Shown here: positions 28,208-36,992 of the stretch, piece by piece
Numbering within the stretch: position 1 is the first letter of the stretch
Layout of the letters: each line of letters begins with the position of its first letter
Assembly (NCBI RefSeq): GCF_002866925.1
Contig: NZ_PKUQ01000042.1
Coordinates: 62,001 to 126,000, forward strand
DNA length: 64,000 bases
Direction: 5' to 3'
From: Cohaesibacter celericrescens
Lineage (GTDB): Bacteria > Pseudomonadota > Alphaproteobacteria > Rhizobiales > Cohaesibacteraceae
Made by a program: the position numbers and the translations under genes
The notes under the pieces: model-generated
What the model was told of the DNA's origin: nothing
Database searches by the model: none
What the model saw: the letters and a program-made list of their open reading frames with translations, nothing else

Positions 28208-29689
28208 TCACTCATAACTGTAGCCAAAACGGCCGTGATATTTGACACCGCGCCGCGGTCCACCGGACATGTCATATCGGCGGGTCAACTGGCCCAGAAA
28301 AATCGCATTCATATCCGATACCGGTGCAACATTCTTGACTGGCAATGCGGTTTGGCTGCGCGCCACAGGCGCAACAATATAGGGGGTAACAAAGATCACC
28401 AGTTCCGTTTGACTGCGTTTGTAATCGAGCGAGCGGAACAGCTGCCCCAGAATGGGCAGGTCTTTAAGGAACGGGAAGCCATCAATACTTTTGCGAACTT
28501 CATCGCGCAACAAACCCGCCATCGCCATTGTGCCACCTGATGGAAGCTCAACCGTGGTTGATGACCGACGTACGCGCAAGCCGGGTATGGTGATAGAGCT
28601 ATCACCGCTGCCTGCCGTAATCGTGGTGTCCGAAGAAATTTCAGAGACTTCATTTTTAATCTGCAAACTGATGCGGTTTTCAGATATCACGATTGGCCGA
28701 AAAGCCAGAGATACACCGAATGGTTTGAACTCGATTGAAACTTTGCCGTCTTCGTAACCGATGGGTACCGGAAATTCACCACCTGCCAAGAACTCAGCTT
28801 TTTCGCCAGAAATGGCTGTAAGGTTGGGCTCTGCCAGAGTGCGCACCAATCCATCGCGCTCCATTGCCTTCAGTGTTGCTCCGACATTAGAAGTGCTTGA
28901 GCCGAATGTACCTGTAAGGGCCGTACTGGACAAGCTTTGCAATGTTGCCGAGAATGGGTTATCGATCGCGCCGCTTAAGCTCACCACACCCTGACTAAGG
29001 GTTCCGGTCAGATTGATCCCCATCTGCTTGAGCACAGTGCGCTCAACCTCGGCTATTGTAACCCGCAACTGGACTTGTTCACGGGCAGTCACTGCAATGT
29101 AATTGCTGACTTTTTTGCGATCACCAACGTAACTCGCAGCAAGATCCATTGCTTTTTCAGCATCCGCCGGATTGCGCACACCACCAGACAAGGCGATGCC
29201 ATCGCCAACACCTTCCACTTGGATATTGCTACCGGGTATCATGCGGCGCAGAAGCGCGGTAAGTGCGCCACTATCATGTGTGACATTGACCTCGAAGCTT
29301 GCAATTTGATTGCCGCTTCCATCAAACAGAACAACATTTGCCTGTCCGATTTTCATACCGATAATGTAAACCCTACGGGCACTGCGCACCACGGCATCTG
29401 CCGTGGTTGGGCTGGACACCAGCACATCACGTACGTCACGCGGCGTTTCAATAACAATGGATTTGTTAAGACCTACTGTGATGTTGCGGCCATGCGCACT
29501 GGCTGCTTTGAGACGAACCGTAGAGGCTGCCTGAGCTTGATTCGTGGTCACCATGACACTCGGCGCTATCACCAAAGCAATTAGTAAAGCAGCAGCAAGT
29601 GGCGTGCGCATCAAAATCAATGCCCATTTGTTAGCGATTTGGAGCAGTGTGGCTTTTCCTATCATACTGAAATCCGGATAATTGCTCAT
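28208..29689 (-). CDS. cpaC: Tad pilus outer-membrane secretin CpaC
   Basis: A 493-residue secretin (RcpA type) that forms the outer-membrane channel for the pilus. Signal peptide (TPLAAALLIALVIAPSVMV, cut near QAQA), a pilus N-domain (about 60-130, LNKSIVIETPRDVRDVLV), a BON-like domain (about 140-200) and the secretin domain (about 210-420, with VPIGYEDGKVSIEFKPFGV and VELPSGGTMAMAGLL). The start overlaps the end of cpaB by four bases (ATGA). Confidence 0.96.
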   Translation of the reverse strand: MSNYPDFSMIGKATLLQIANKWALILMRTPLAAALLIALVIAPSVMVTTNQAQAASTVRLKAASAHGRNITVGLNKSIVIETPRDVRDVLVSSPTTADAVVRSARRVYIIGMKIGQANVVLFDGSGNQIASFEVNVTHDSGALTALLRRMIPGSNIQVEGVGDGIALSGGVRNPADAEKAMDLAASYVGDRKKVSNYIAVTAREQVQLRVTIAEVERTVLKQMGINLTGTLSQGVVSLSGAIDNPFSATLQSLSSTALTGTFGSSTSNVGATLKAMERDGLVRTLAEPNLTAISGEKAEFLAGGEFPVPIGYEDGKVSIEFKPFGVSLAFRPIVISENRISLQIKNEVSEISSDTTITAGSGDSSITIPGLRVRRSSTTVELPSGGTMAMAGLLRDEVRKSIDGFPFLKDLPILGQLFRSLDYKRSQTELVIFVTPYIVAPVARSQTALPVKNVAPVSDMNAIFLGQLTRRYDMSGGPRRGVKYHGRFGYSYE

Positions 29690-30465
29690 CGTTTCACCGT
29701 CCTCTTGCTCATCTGGCCAGAGCGCACCATGACGATGGTGCCGCTTGTTGACTCGTCAACCACCTCGTCGCCCTCAGCGTCCTCGAGTGAACGCAAGGCC
29801 AAAGAAAGATTGCCTTGCTGCTGGGCTGTCACCAGAATTTCGCTTTGGCTTGGTGTCAGTTCTAACGTTGCGGTCTCACCAACAACGACTTTGACGCCGT
29901 CTTTGTCCTCAACGCTTTGGTCAATCGCCAATACACGAATATTTGTAAGGATGGTCTCTGAAGAGACACCCTTGTCACTTTCTTGAGTTAGCATGACGTC
30001 AACCCGATCTTTGGGAAGAACAAATCCACCGGCACTCGTTTCTGGCGAAATGCGGGTCGCCACCGCGCGGAAACCTTTGGGCAAAATGGAAGACATCAAC
30101 CCTTTGCCCGCGATAGCGATTTTTCCTTCGTTGATGGGCTCGCCTGGCATGAAAGAACCTCGCGCGACAGCGCCGACCAATTCACTGTCCGCATCGGGTC
30201 TATCACCGCGCACAATGTAGCCCGGGCTTGTACCGTCAGCAGGCCATTTTTGCCAAGCGAACAAATCAGCGGTGAAGCTGGTACCCAAGGAAACATAGGA
30301 AGCTGCGGTCAGCACTTCCACCAGTTCCATCTGTGGCGGTACATCCAGAGCCGTTTCAACTGGCCCTGCCTCGTCTTTCCCATTTCCAAGGGATCGAGCA
30401 AGAACGAGGGCAATCAAACCCGCGATCAAGGCAATGGCAATTACGGCAATACGCGCTACTTTCAT
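29686..30465 (-). CDS. cpaB: Flp pilus assembly protein CpaB (RcpC)
   Basis: A 259-residue periplasmic protein with an N-terminal membrane helix (RIAVIAIALIAGLIALVLA), an SAF/AFP-like domain (about 80-150, with GSFMPGEPINEGKI) and the RcpC-type C-terminal domain (VLPKDRVDVMLTQE). It is thought to modulate the secretin. I chose the ATG at 30465, which puts the helix at the N-terminus; the frame is open to 30636 without a protein-like sequence. First gene of the cpaB-to-tadC operon. Confidence 0.93.
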   Translation of the reverse strand: MKVARIAVIAIALIAGLIALVLARSLGNGKDEAGPVETALDVPPQMELVEVLTAASYVSLGTSFTADLFAWQKWPADGTSPGYIVRGDRPDADSELVGAVARGSFMPGEPINEGKIAIAGKGLMSSILPKGFRAVATRISPETSAGGFVLPKDRVDVMLTQESDKGVSSETILTNIRVLAIDQSVEDKDGVKVVVGETATLELTPSQSEILVTAQQQGNLSLALRSLEDAEGDEVVDESTSGTIVMVRSGQMSKRTVKR

Positions 30466-30569
30466 GTCCTTGGTTCCCAATACAATCCAAGCTAAGGCAA
30501 TAAGTGAACACACGGGTGCTCCGTCGCCAGTGTCCATCACTATGGTTAACGACAGGTAAGCGCGTTGGC

Positions 30570-30584
30570 TTAATTTCATATTAA
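30570..30584. promoter_or_regulatory. Candidate CtrA box upstream of cpaB
   Basis: TTAA-TTTCATA-TTAA is an exact match to the TTAA-N7-TTAA core recognised by the alphaproteobacterial cell-cycle regulator CtrA, 105 bases before the cpaB start. CtrA controls pilus genes in Caulobacter. Predicted from sequence only. Confidence 0.5.
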
Positions 30585-30651
30585 GATTGCAATTTGGGGC
30601 AACAGAGGTGTTTACAGAAAGACAAAGCAGTCGCACTTCTCAGAACAAACA

Positions 30652-30687
30652 ATACAAAAAGCGCCCAGTCTGAAAGACGGGCGCTTG
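30652..30687 (-). terminator. Rho-independent terminator after cpaA
   Basis: On the minus strand AAGCGCCC-GTC pairs with GAC-GGGCGCTT (one bulge) and is followed by a run of five T. It separates cpaA from the cpaB operon. Confidence 0.85.
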
Positions 30688-30730
30688 ATCAGAGGCTAAA
30701 GATGATGGACTTTTGGAGCCTTGGTCGACG

Positions 30731-31252
30731 CTAGGAAAGGGCCAGCTGTATTCCCGTCTGCATCCAGTCCGAGGCAGCATATAGCTGCAATCCCGCAATA
30801 GACAGCGCCACGCCGTAAGGTATGCGTTTTACACTATGCAAACGCCAAGCCCAATCCATTTTCATAATAAACACTGGCAGCATGTTCGCGCGGAAAGACA
30901 TAAAGAAGACTGCCATCAGAGCGCCATAGATAGATGAAAGGGCAAAAAACAACAAACTAAGCTCTGGCCCCATCCAAATGACAGCCACGGCAGCAAATTT
31001 GGCATCTCCCCCACCAATCCATCCACGCGCCCAGAAAAAATAATAGACCGCCAACGTAACAAGTCCTACGCCTAAGTGGCTAAGTCCCTCAAGCCAAGTC
31101 AAGCCAATGCCATAGGCAAATAGGGGGAAGGGCAAAAGGAAAATCAATGCCAAACGGTTTGATATACGCATGCTAAACAGATCGGAACTTCCTGCATAGG
31201 CAAAGACCAGCGGGGCAAACAGCAGTAAGGCCCAAGCAAATAGGGTATCCAT
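30731..31252 (-). CDS. cpaA: Prepilin peptidase CpaA (TadV)
   Basis: A 173-residue membrane aspartic protease (A24 family) that cuts and so matures the Flp prepilin and pseudopilins. The two catalytic aspartates are in GSSDLFSMRISN and in WIGGGDAKFAAV. It has about five to six helices and lacks the N-methyltransferase domain, as usual for CpaA. The ATG at 31252 has GGAAGGAAG eight bases upstream. Confidence 0.95.
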   Translation of the reverse strand: MDTLFAWALLLFAPLVFAYAGSSDLFSMRISNRLALIFLLPFPLFAYGIGLTWLEGLSHLGVGLVTLAVYYFFWARGWIGGGDAKFAAVAVIWMGPELSLLFFALSSIYGALMAVFFMSFRANMLPVFIMKMDWAWRLHSVKRIPYGVALSIAGLQLYAASDWMQTGIQLALS

Positions 31253-31378
31253 CACACGATCTTCCTTCCCAGAATTCCGAAACAGCAAATTGATGCAATT
31301 CCGCTTGTTGAATGTGAGTTTAATATTGCCGGGTAATTCTTATCAAATCATTGAAAAAACTAATTAAATTCTTCCAAT

Positions 31379-31415
31379 TAAAAAAGGAAGGCCGCCAAAA
31401 TGGCAGCCCCCCCAA
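31379..31415 (-). terminator. Terminator after pilA
   Basis: On the minus strand GGCTGCC pairs with GGCGGCC (one G-T pair, five-base loop) and a T-rich tract follows (TTCCTTTTTT). It allows pilA to be expressed far more than the downstream genes. Confidence 0.8.
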
Positions 31416-31456
31416 TTCATGATACACTGGTACCCTTTCGGACTGACCAGTATGGG

Positions 31457-31630
31457 TTATGGGATAGCTTTATCAAGTTCCACACCAATTTCGGCGAACA
31501 GAGATGTAATGTTGCCTTTAAGGGCACTTGCGGCGGATACGATCCCGACGCCTATCAAACCAGCAAGCAATGCATATTCAATAGCAGTTGCACCAGATTC
31601 GTCATTCATAAAGAGAACGAAATTTTTCAT
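31457..31630 (-). CDS. pilA: Flp/PilA-type major pilin
   Basis: A 57-residue prepilin, the structural subunit of the Tad pilus. The leader ends with NDESG and the mature protein starts ATAIEYALLAGLIGVGIV, the Flp motif with the Glu-Tyr pair after the cleaved glycine. AGGAG lies eight bases before the ATG at 31630, a strong ribosome site that suits a highly made protein. It is followed by its own terminator and then cpaA. Confidence 0.96.
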   Translation of the reverse strand: MKNFVLFMNDESGATAIEYALLAGLIGVGIVSAASALKGNITSLFAEIGVELDKAIP

Positions 31631-32195
31631 TTTTAAGACTCCTAGAATTTCCACAATTTGACAGCTCTTCCATCCGGAGGCTTTTGTTTTTCGCGTTTTA
31701 GATGCGCCCCTCGAATAAATACAGTTTTATCCGAAATCTCTTTCCAACTGGTTAAATCGATAGGTGAAATTGTATTCAAACCATATCTAATGAAGTCATG
31801 GTTAAGAATTTACTCCCTTACATCAACCAATATACATAATAATTACTACGTAAAAAATGTTTAATAATATATTTATATTACGTATTTCACTCCCACATCA
31901 ATATTATAATTAATTAATATTATATTTATTGAGGCTTAATACTTATATTTTTTCGAGATAACGGAGAAGATCTATTATACCCGCTCGATTTTTAAGCTCA
32001 TTAAATCTGTCTCAGCCCCGCCTTTAAGGCTTCTTTCACCATTTTTTTCCATTCTAAGAGAGCTTTTGATTTTGAGAGTGATCCGAGAAGTGCCCGGAAT
32101 GATCCGGAAGTAGCCATTTAGAAGATTTTTTATGATCGGCTTTTATTACCGTGGATATTTCTTTCCGGGGGAATTTGGTCTGACGGAGATGAATA
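31631..32195. promoter_or_regulatory. Divergent regulatory region of pilA, with AT-rich tract
   Basis: About 565 bases without a credible gene. The centre (about 31800-31975) is strikingly AT-rich, with several TTAA and ATTAAT words near 31906-31922. It must contain the pilA promoter and that of the divergent secretin N-domain gene. I found no perfect TTAA-N7-TTAA here; TTAA-N5-TTAA occurs at 31992-32004. Confidence 0.6.
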
Positions 32196-32675
32196 ATGAA
32201 TTTCGCATCAGCTGTTTCTGCGGTCATTCTGGCCAGTTCCATGCTCGGCGCTCCCATTGCCATTGCCCAAACCTATCCCATGATTGAAGTCAAGGTCGAT
32301 CGTGCAAAGGTCATGCGGGTCTCGCGCCCTGCTGCGATGATTATTATCGGCAACCCCGCCATTGCGGATGCGACCATCAAGGACAGCCAAACTCTTATCA
32401 TTACCGGCAAGCAATATGGCTCAACCAATCTCATTGTACTCGATGCAGCAGGTGAACCTATTGCCGATGAAGTGTTGAACGTGTCTTCTGCGCACAACAA
32501 TCATGTCGTAGTCTACAAAGGAGCCAACCGCACTACGCTGAATTGTTCCCCCGATTGTGAGCCTGTTTATCGCATTGGTGATGATATAGACGCAATGAAA
32601 ACGCTTGGCTCTCAAATCACCACTCATGGCGAAATGTCCAAGGGCGAGAAAGTAGAGTCCAACTTCGATGAATAA
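32196..32675 (+). CDS. Stand-alone pilus/secretin N-domain protein
   Basis: A 159-residue exported protein with a signal peptide (SAVSAVILASSMLGAPIAIA, cut near AQT) and a single pilus-assembly N-domain (about 28-105) resembling the N-terminal domain of CpaC: VDRAKVMRVSRPAAMIIIGN and KQYGSTNLIVLDAAGEPI. No BON or secretin domain follows; instead there is a short tail with a Cys pair (NCSPDCEPVY). GGAG lies seven bases before the ATG. Such proteins occur beside Tad loci in other Alphaproteobacteria, but their role is not established. It could cap or stabilise the secretin's N-domain ring. Confidence 0.82.
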   Translation: MNFASAVSAVILASSMLGAPIAIAQTYPMIEVKVDRAKVMRVSRPAAMIIIGNPAIADATIKDSQTLIITGKQYGSTNLIVLDAAGEPIADEVLNVSSAHNNHVVVYKGANRTTLNCSPDCEPVYRIGDDIDAMKTLGSQITTHGEMSKGEKVESNFDE

Positions 32676-32982
32676 TAGCCTCGTTTGCTTGGTGTTTTCT
32701 TGAAATCGGCCTGCGGGATATGTATTTTCTGCAGCCTCATAGAGTCTTTATATATATGCGGCTCTGAGCTCTTGGCCTAATAGCTGCCAGATACACGCCT
32801 TCAATGACCGGCGTCGGCCGTTTGTTAACCAAACTTCCCAATCTTTCTTAAACGCTTTTCTGTCAATCTGCGGACAAGATGTGAGCCAGATTCTGTCTAG
32901 AGAGCTTTGTCATATGGGAGATTTAGCTGCAAACTTTAAATTTGCGACACACTCTACCATTTGGGGCCATAGGGAATGACAA
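32676..32982. other. Gap before the TadE-like genes
   Basis: About 307 bases with no credible reading frame and no clear terminator hairpin. The TadE-like gene may have its own promoter here. Confidence 0.45.
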
Positions 32983-33555
32983 ATGACAATACCTTTTTTT
33001 AGCATTCCGCAACCAATTGCAAACATATCCCAACGTGCGAGAGCCTCGCTTCGACAGTTTTTCAGGCAAGATACAAATGGTGCAATGGCCGTCGAGTTTG
33101 CTTTAATCGGCCCAGTCTTCGTGGGATGCTTAGGGTTTGTGGGGATGGCTGGCTACATGTTCTTAGCCTCAGCAACACTTGAACAGGGTGTGCGTGAAGC
33201 TGGACGACACATTCGCGTCGGCAAGGTTGCCACGGCAGGTACGACAAGAGATCAATTCAAAGACAAGATCTGTTCCTATGTCTCACTCTCCGACGAATAT
33301 TGTGTCGCCAATCTGGTAATTGACGTCGACAGCGCCCCGACGATTGAGGACCTGCAAACGGCTCCTCCCTACAAAGATGGAAAACTGGATGGCAGTACTT
33401 CGACATACGACCCAGGGGACAGCAGCGACTATGTCATGGTCAAGGCCTATCTGTCCTTAGGCACCTTGAGCGATCTCTTCGGTTTGATGGGAGCAACAAA
33501 CACAAATACATACACTGTTTCGAGCGCAACGGTGTTCAGAAGCGAACCATTCTAA
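32983..33555 (+). CDS. tadE: TadE-like pseudopilin
   Basis: A 190-residue minor pilin. A basic N-terminus leads to a prepilin-like site (DTNGAMAVEFALIGPVF, cut expected after Gly, with Glu at position 5 of the mature protein), a hydrophobic helix to about residue 65, and a periplasmic domain with a Cys pair (KICSYVSLSDEYC). AGGGA precedes the ATG by seven bases. It would be processed by CpaA. Confidence 0.88.
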   Translation: MTIPFFSIPQPIANISQRARASLRQFFRQDTNGAMAVEFALIGPVFVGCLGFVGMAGYMFLASATLEQGVREAGRHIRVGKVATAGTTRDQFKDKICSYVSLSDEYCVANLVIDVDSAPTIEDLQTAPPYKDGKLDGSTSTYDPGDSSDYVMVKAYLSLGTLSDLFGLMGATNTNTYTVSSATVFRSEPF

Positions 33556-33618
33556 GCTGATCGTCGCATGCGGTTTGGGTGCAATTTGCAGCAGTTGATG
33601 CAATCTCAGGAGTTCAGA

Positions 33619-34149
33619 ATGTCCATACTCGCCAAAATCCGATCCAGTCTGGCGGCGTTCAAAAAAGACGAAAAAGGCGTTGCTTTTGTTGAGTTCACAG
33701 TTGTCATGGGTGTCATCGCCATCCTTTTACCTGGGGTATGGGAGGTAACCGATGCCCTCATGGTGAAACGAAAAGTAAATCAGGCAGCGACTGTTTTGGC
33801 GGACTTGACCGCGCAAGCGGCGACGATTGATCAAACAGCCTATGACAGCATGGCCTTCATGACTAACGAGATCATGCATCCCTATGAAAATTTTGAAACG
33901 CGTTTGGGTGTTATTGGCGTTAGAGTTGATGCAAATAGAAGGGTGTCAACGATATGGACTTATGGAGACATTGATCTTGACGACAGTTCATTGCCCTCAG
34001 CTCTGGTGCTTGCAAATAGATTTTATGTCATGTCAGCGGCCGAAGTGGATTATCAACCGATATTTGGTGAGAGCGTCATCGGCACGATTACGATGCGCAA
34101 TACAGCGATTATGTCCCCTCGGCTCAGTTCCTCGGTCGAGGAAAAATAA
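33619..34149 (+). CDS. Second TadE/TadF-like pseudopilin
   Basis: A 176-residue protein with the same design: DEKGVAFVEFTVVMGVIAI is the prepilin-type junction and hydrophobic helix (residues about 19-40), followed by a periplasmic domain. The ATG at 33619 has AGGAG six bases ahead. It is 63 bases after tadE and forms a two-gene unit with it. The large von Willebrand-type TadG seen in many Tad loci is not in this window. Confidence 0.85.
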   Translation: MSILAKIRSSLAAFKKDEKGVAFVEFTVVMGVIAILLPGVWEVTDALMVKRKVNQAATVLADLTAQAATIDQTAYDSMAFMTNEIMHPYENFETRLGVIGVRVDANRRVSTIWTYGDIDLDDSSLPSALVLANRFYVMSAAEVDYQPIFGESVIGTITMRNTAIMSPRLSSSVEEK

Positions 34150-34210
34150 CGCTTTCGAATATATAGCCCAAAGCACATGAACCGCTCAGTCAAAGGCCCC
34201 TGCCGGTTGG

Positions 34211-35365
34211 TCACTTGGCTGTCGCAATATCGATCAGGGGCACATAGTTTTCCATCGTCACCGGTTTGAACCCAGCGCCGTAATGTCGTTCTATAGCGTC
34301 ATAGGCGTCGGGGTCTCGTTTGTTCATAGTAACAAGTGCCTTAACCAAATCGGCACGGTCCTGTTTTGACACATCGTTATGCACGGCATGGGGCCCCGCT
34401 GGAATGGCTGGCGAACTCCAGATAGACAGAAAATCGGGCTCTGCGGGAGCGGACTTACGGTTGCCCTTTTTAGCATTCTGATAGGCAGAAAGAGCTCCTT
34501 GGCTGGTGAATAACGACTGATTATATTGGGTCGAAGACCAAACCAGCGCAGCGTCAACCTCACCTTTTTCCAACAGAACCAACGCTTCTTGTGGGTTTTC
34601 CTGACTAACCACGGATGACAAATCTCTATCAGCATCAAGGCCAGACTTGCGCAGCTCGTTCAAAGCCATATAGAAGGGCATTGCGCCATTTTTCGAAGAC
34701 AGGGCCACAGACCGGCCCGTCATATCCGCTAGGCTTTTTATGCCACTATCCCCACGAACAACCAGCACCATATAAATGCCATCTGGTGCTTGTAAGGATA
34801 CGGGTGCAACGAGAGGCAAAAGACAGCCACACGACGCCTGCGCCATTGCAAAGACACTGGCAGGATAAACGGCATAGTCCACCTGTTTCGCAGTATGTGC
34901 GGCCATCAGACTAACCATGCTCTTAAAAGCCACGATCTCTACAGGACGGGACAAACTGTCCTGCAAGTAGGATCGAAAGGGTTCAATTCGTGTTTGAAGG
35001 TAAGCCGTTCCGCGCTCTGCCATCAAGCCGATCCGAAAGGGTGGTTTATGATCCAGCAGTTCAATGCTATTGCCAGACCCTGTCAGATCTGAAACACCAT
35101 CCGCTCTGCTTTGATCTGCCGTCTGCGGCAGAGGCTGACTTTGCTCTAAGCCCTCATCGCGCATTGGTGATACGGGATTGTCGATCGCGTCGGTTAAACT
35201 ATTGGAATCCACAGTCAGAGTACGAAGCACACTGCGCTCCACCTCATTTTGCGCAACGACGAACGATGTATCAAAAACAAAGCTGCTTGCCAATACAACA
35301 AAAAGCAGAAGCGCAGGGCGCACAGACATTGACTGTATCGACAAGTTAAACAATTTATAGAGCAT
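34211..35365 (-). CDS. PhnD-like periplasmic binding protein (orphan)
   Basis: A 384-residue exported protein. After the signal peptide (PALLLFVVLASSFVF) comes a long polar linker (about 38-105), then a type 2 periplasmic binding domain of the PhnD / transferrin-like group (about 108-335): FRIGLMAERGTAYLQTRIEPF, VDYAVYPASVFAMAQ, SLADMTGRSVALSSKNGAM and EVDAALVWSS. Proteins of this group bind phosphate esters or phosphonates for an ABC transporter, or serve as sensor domains. No permease or ATPase is nearby, so its partner is unknown. A short Cys pair (SCGC) lies within the domain. ATG at 35365 chosen over the preceding TTG. Confidence 0.78.
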   Translation of the reverse strand: MLYKLFNLSIQSMSVRPALLLFVVLASSFVFDTSFVVAQNEVERSVLRTLTVDSNSLTDAIDNPVSPMRDEGLEQSQPLPQTADQSRADGVSDLTGSGNSIELLDHKPPFRIGLMAERGTAYLQTRIEPFRSYLQDSLSRPVEIVAFKSMVSLMAAHTAKQVDYAVYPASVFAMAQASCGCLLPLVAPVSLQAPDGIYMVLVVRGDSGIKSLADMTGRSVALSSKNGAMPFYMALNELRKSGLDADRDLSSVVSQENPQEALVLLEKGEVDAALVWSSTQYNQSLFTSQGALSAYQNAKKGNRKSAPAEPDFLSIWSSPAIPAGPHAVHNDVSKQDRADLVKALVTMNKRDPDAYDAIERHYGAGFKPVTMENYVPLIDIATAK

Positions 35366-35601
35366 CAAACGTGCGCTCTCCCACCTAGAGTGTGTCGAAT
35401 CATATATTGGTCATTTTGCGGTGTTACGTCGACAGGATCAATCAATGCCTTGACCGTATGCCACTATTTGCGGGAAAGGCATCGAGTTTTTGTCTTGGAC
35501 GTGTTCATTCCCCAAAAGCATATCTTTGCGGGTTTTTTGGGGCGAATGCATTTTTAAATATTGCCGTTCTAAGACGGCTTACTGGAATTGATGGTGCTAG
35601 C

Positions 35602-36216
35602 ATGAGCAACAATCCGACAATCGTGGTGTTCGATATCGGCAACGTCCTCATCCGATGGAACGTGCATTATTTGTATGAATCTTTGTTCCCAAACCAAGCC
35701 GCCACAGAGGCCTTCATTGCCAAAACCAACTTGATGCAGTGGAATGAGGAACAGGATCGCGGCCGCGATTGGGCTCAAGCTGAAGCGTTGCTGATTGCAG
35801 ACCATCCCGAATATGAGCCCGAAATCCGCGCTTTCCGCGCGCGTTGGCACGATATGGTGCCCGGGGTTTTTGGTGGTACGGTGCTGATCAAAGAAAGATT
35901 GCAAGAGATGGGTGTGCCGCTTTATGCCATCACAAATTTTGCATCTGACACTTTTGCAGAATGTCAGGCACGGTTCCCGACGCTCAAACAATTTACCGAT
36001 ATTGTGATCTCGGGCGACGAAAAGCTAATCAAGCCGGACCCTGCTATTTTTCATGTCCTGTTGGAGCGCAATAACTTGCAGGCCGGTGACTGCCTGTTCA
36101 TTGACGATAGTCCGAAAAATGTTGAAGCAGCGCGCAGTGTCGGCATGCATGCGCATCACTTCAAAAGCCCTTATGCGCTGTCTAAAGATTTGCAACGTCT
36201 CGGATTTGCAATCTAA
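35602..36216 (+). CDS. HAD-superfamily hydrolase, subfamily IA
   Basis: A 204-residue phosphatase-like protein. Motif I is VVFDIGNVLIRW (nucleophile Asp in the DIGN form normal for this YihX-like branch), motif II AITNFAS, motif III the Lys in KLIKPDPAIF and motif IV FIDDSPKNVEAA. The N-terminal cap is helical. The frame is open upstream to 35392, but the ATG at 35602 gives the usual family N-terminus; its ribosome site is weak. Substrate cannot be predicted. Confidence 0.87.
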   Translation: MSNNPTIVVFDIGNVLIRWNVHYLYESLFPNQAATEAFIAKTNLMQWNEEQDRGRDWAQAEALLIADHPEYEPEIRAFRARWHDMVPGVFGGTVLIKERLQEMGVPLYAITNFASDTFAECQARFPTLKQFTDIVISGDEKLIKPDPAIFHVLLERNNLQAGDCLFIDDSPKNVEAARSVGMHAHHFKSPYALSKDLQRLGFAI

Positions 36217-36327
36217 CGCTTCGATATCGCCGTCTTCTAAGGCGTTCTAAATGCGGAACGCCTTTGACTTTCCCAGCCTCAATCTTTGCGTCTGTCTCTG
36301 TTTCAATGCACCAGTTTGCTCCTGGAC

Positions 36328-36888
36328 CTAACTTTCCAGAAGCAACTTGCCATTCTCCACTTTAAATGTCTTGAGCTTGCGAAGGAAGCTCATCCCCATG
36401 AGCGTTATGTTCAAAGCCCCTTTGGGAGCTATGCGGACTTCGATATCACGCTCCTCGGCTTGGCCTATCCGCACAGAGCGAATTTTGGCACCCGCATAAT
36501 AAACGCGGCCGTTGGCTGTGCTCATGGCGTATTTGAAATCAGATTTTTGGGGCATGACACCGATGCGCCTTGCGTCTTCATAGCTCAGAGCCACATAAGT
36601 GGCGCCGGTATCGATAACCACTCGAATGGGTTTGCCGTTCAAAAAGGCTTTGGTGAAATAATGGCCATTTTTATTGGATTTGAGAATGGCCCGACCCGAT
36701 TGGGCAGACCAAGTGCCCTGCTCGGGCTCTTCTGATCGGCCAGAGCGCCTTGCATGCCCAGAATATGCCGTTTTCTCGTTGGCTTTGGTCTCCATATACC
36801 CGTTTTCTTGCAGCCAAACAGACGCCAAACCGGGAATTTGAGAAAAAACACCAATGGCGAACACGGCCAAAATCAACAGGCGCATCAT
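36328..36888 (-). CDS. Membrane-anchored retropepsin-like aspartic protease
   Basis: A 186-residue protein with an N-terminal signal anchor (MRLLILAVFAIGVFSQIPG), a basic polar linker and one clan AA aspartic protease domain (about 70-185): FLNGKPIRVVIDTGATYVAL has the DTGA active site, ANGRVYYAGAKI and LMGMSFLRKL are the typical later motifs. It would work as a homodimer in the periplasm. Target unknown. Two adjacent ATGs (36888, 36885) are possible. Confidence 0.85.
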   Translation of the reverse strand: MMRLLILAVFAIGVFSQIPGLASVWLQENGYMETKANEKTAYSGHARRSGRSEEPEQGTWSAQSGRAILKSNKNGHYFTKAFLNGKPIRVVIDTGATYVALSYEDARRIGVMPQKSDFKYAMSTANGRVYYAGAKIRSVRIGQAEERDIEVRIAPKGALNITLMGMSFLRKLKTFKVENGKLLLES

Positions 36889-36992
36889 GAAGCAGACTCT
36901 CCAACTGAATAACAAATACAGTTTGCCATTCAGAAAGCCATCACACGGTTAAAATCCTGCTGGCCGGGTATTTTATCTGCCGTTAAAGTAAA

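Noticed and set aside
31992..32004. TTAA-N5-TTAA in the pilA region as a CtrA box
   Set aside because: The spacer is five rather than seven bases, so it does not fit the consensus.
21736..34149. Tad pilus island as a horizontally acquired mobile element
   Set aside because: No integrase, flanking repeats or tRNA were seen, and base composition of its genes resembles the neighbours apart from one AT-rich promoter tract.
35620..35670. Missing second Asp in HAD motif I (DIGN)
   Set aside because: The D-x-G-N form is usual for the YihX-like branch, so it is not a loss.
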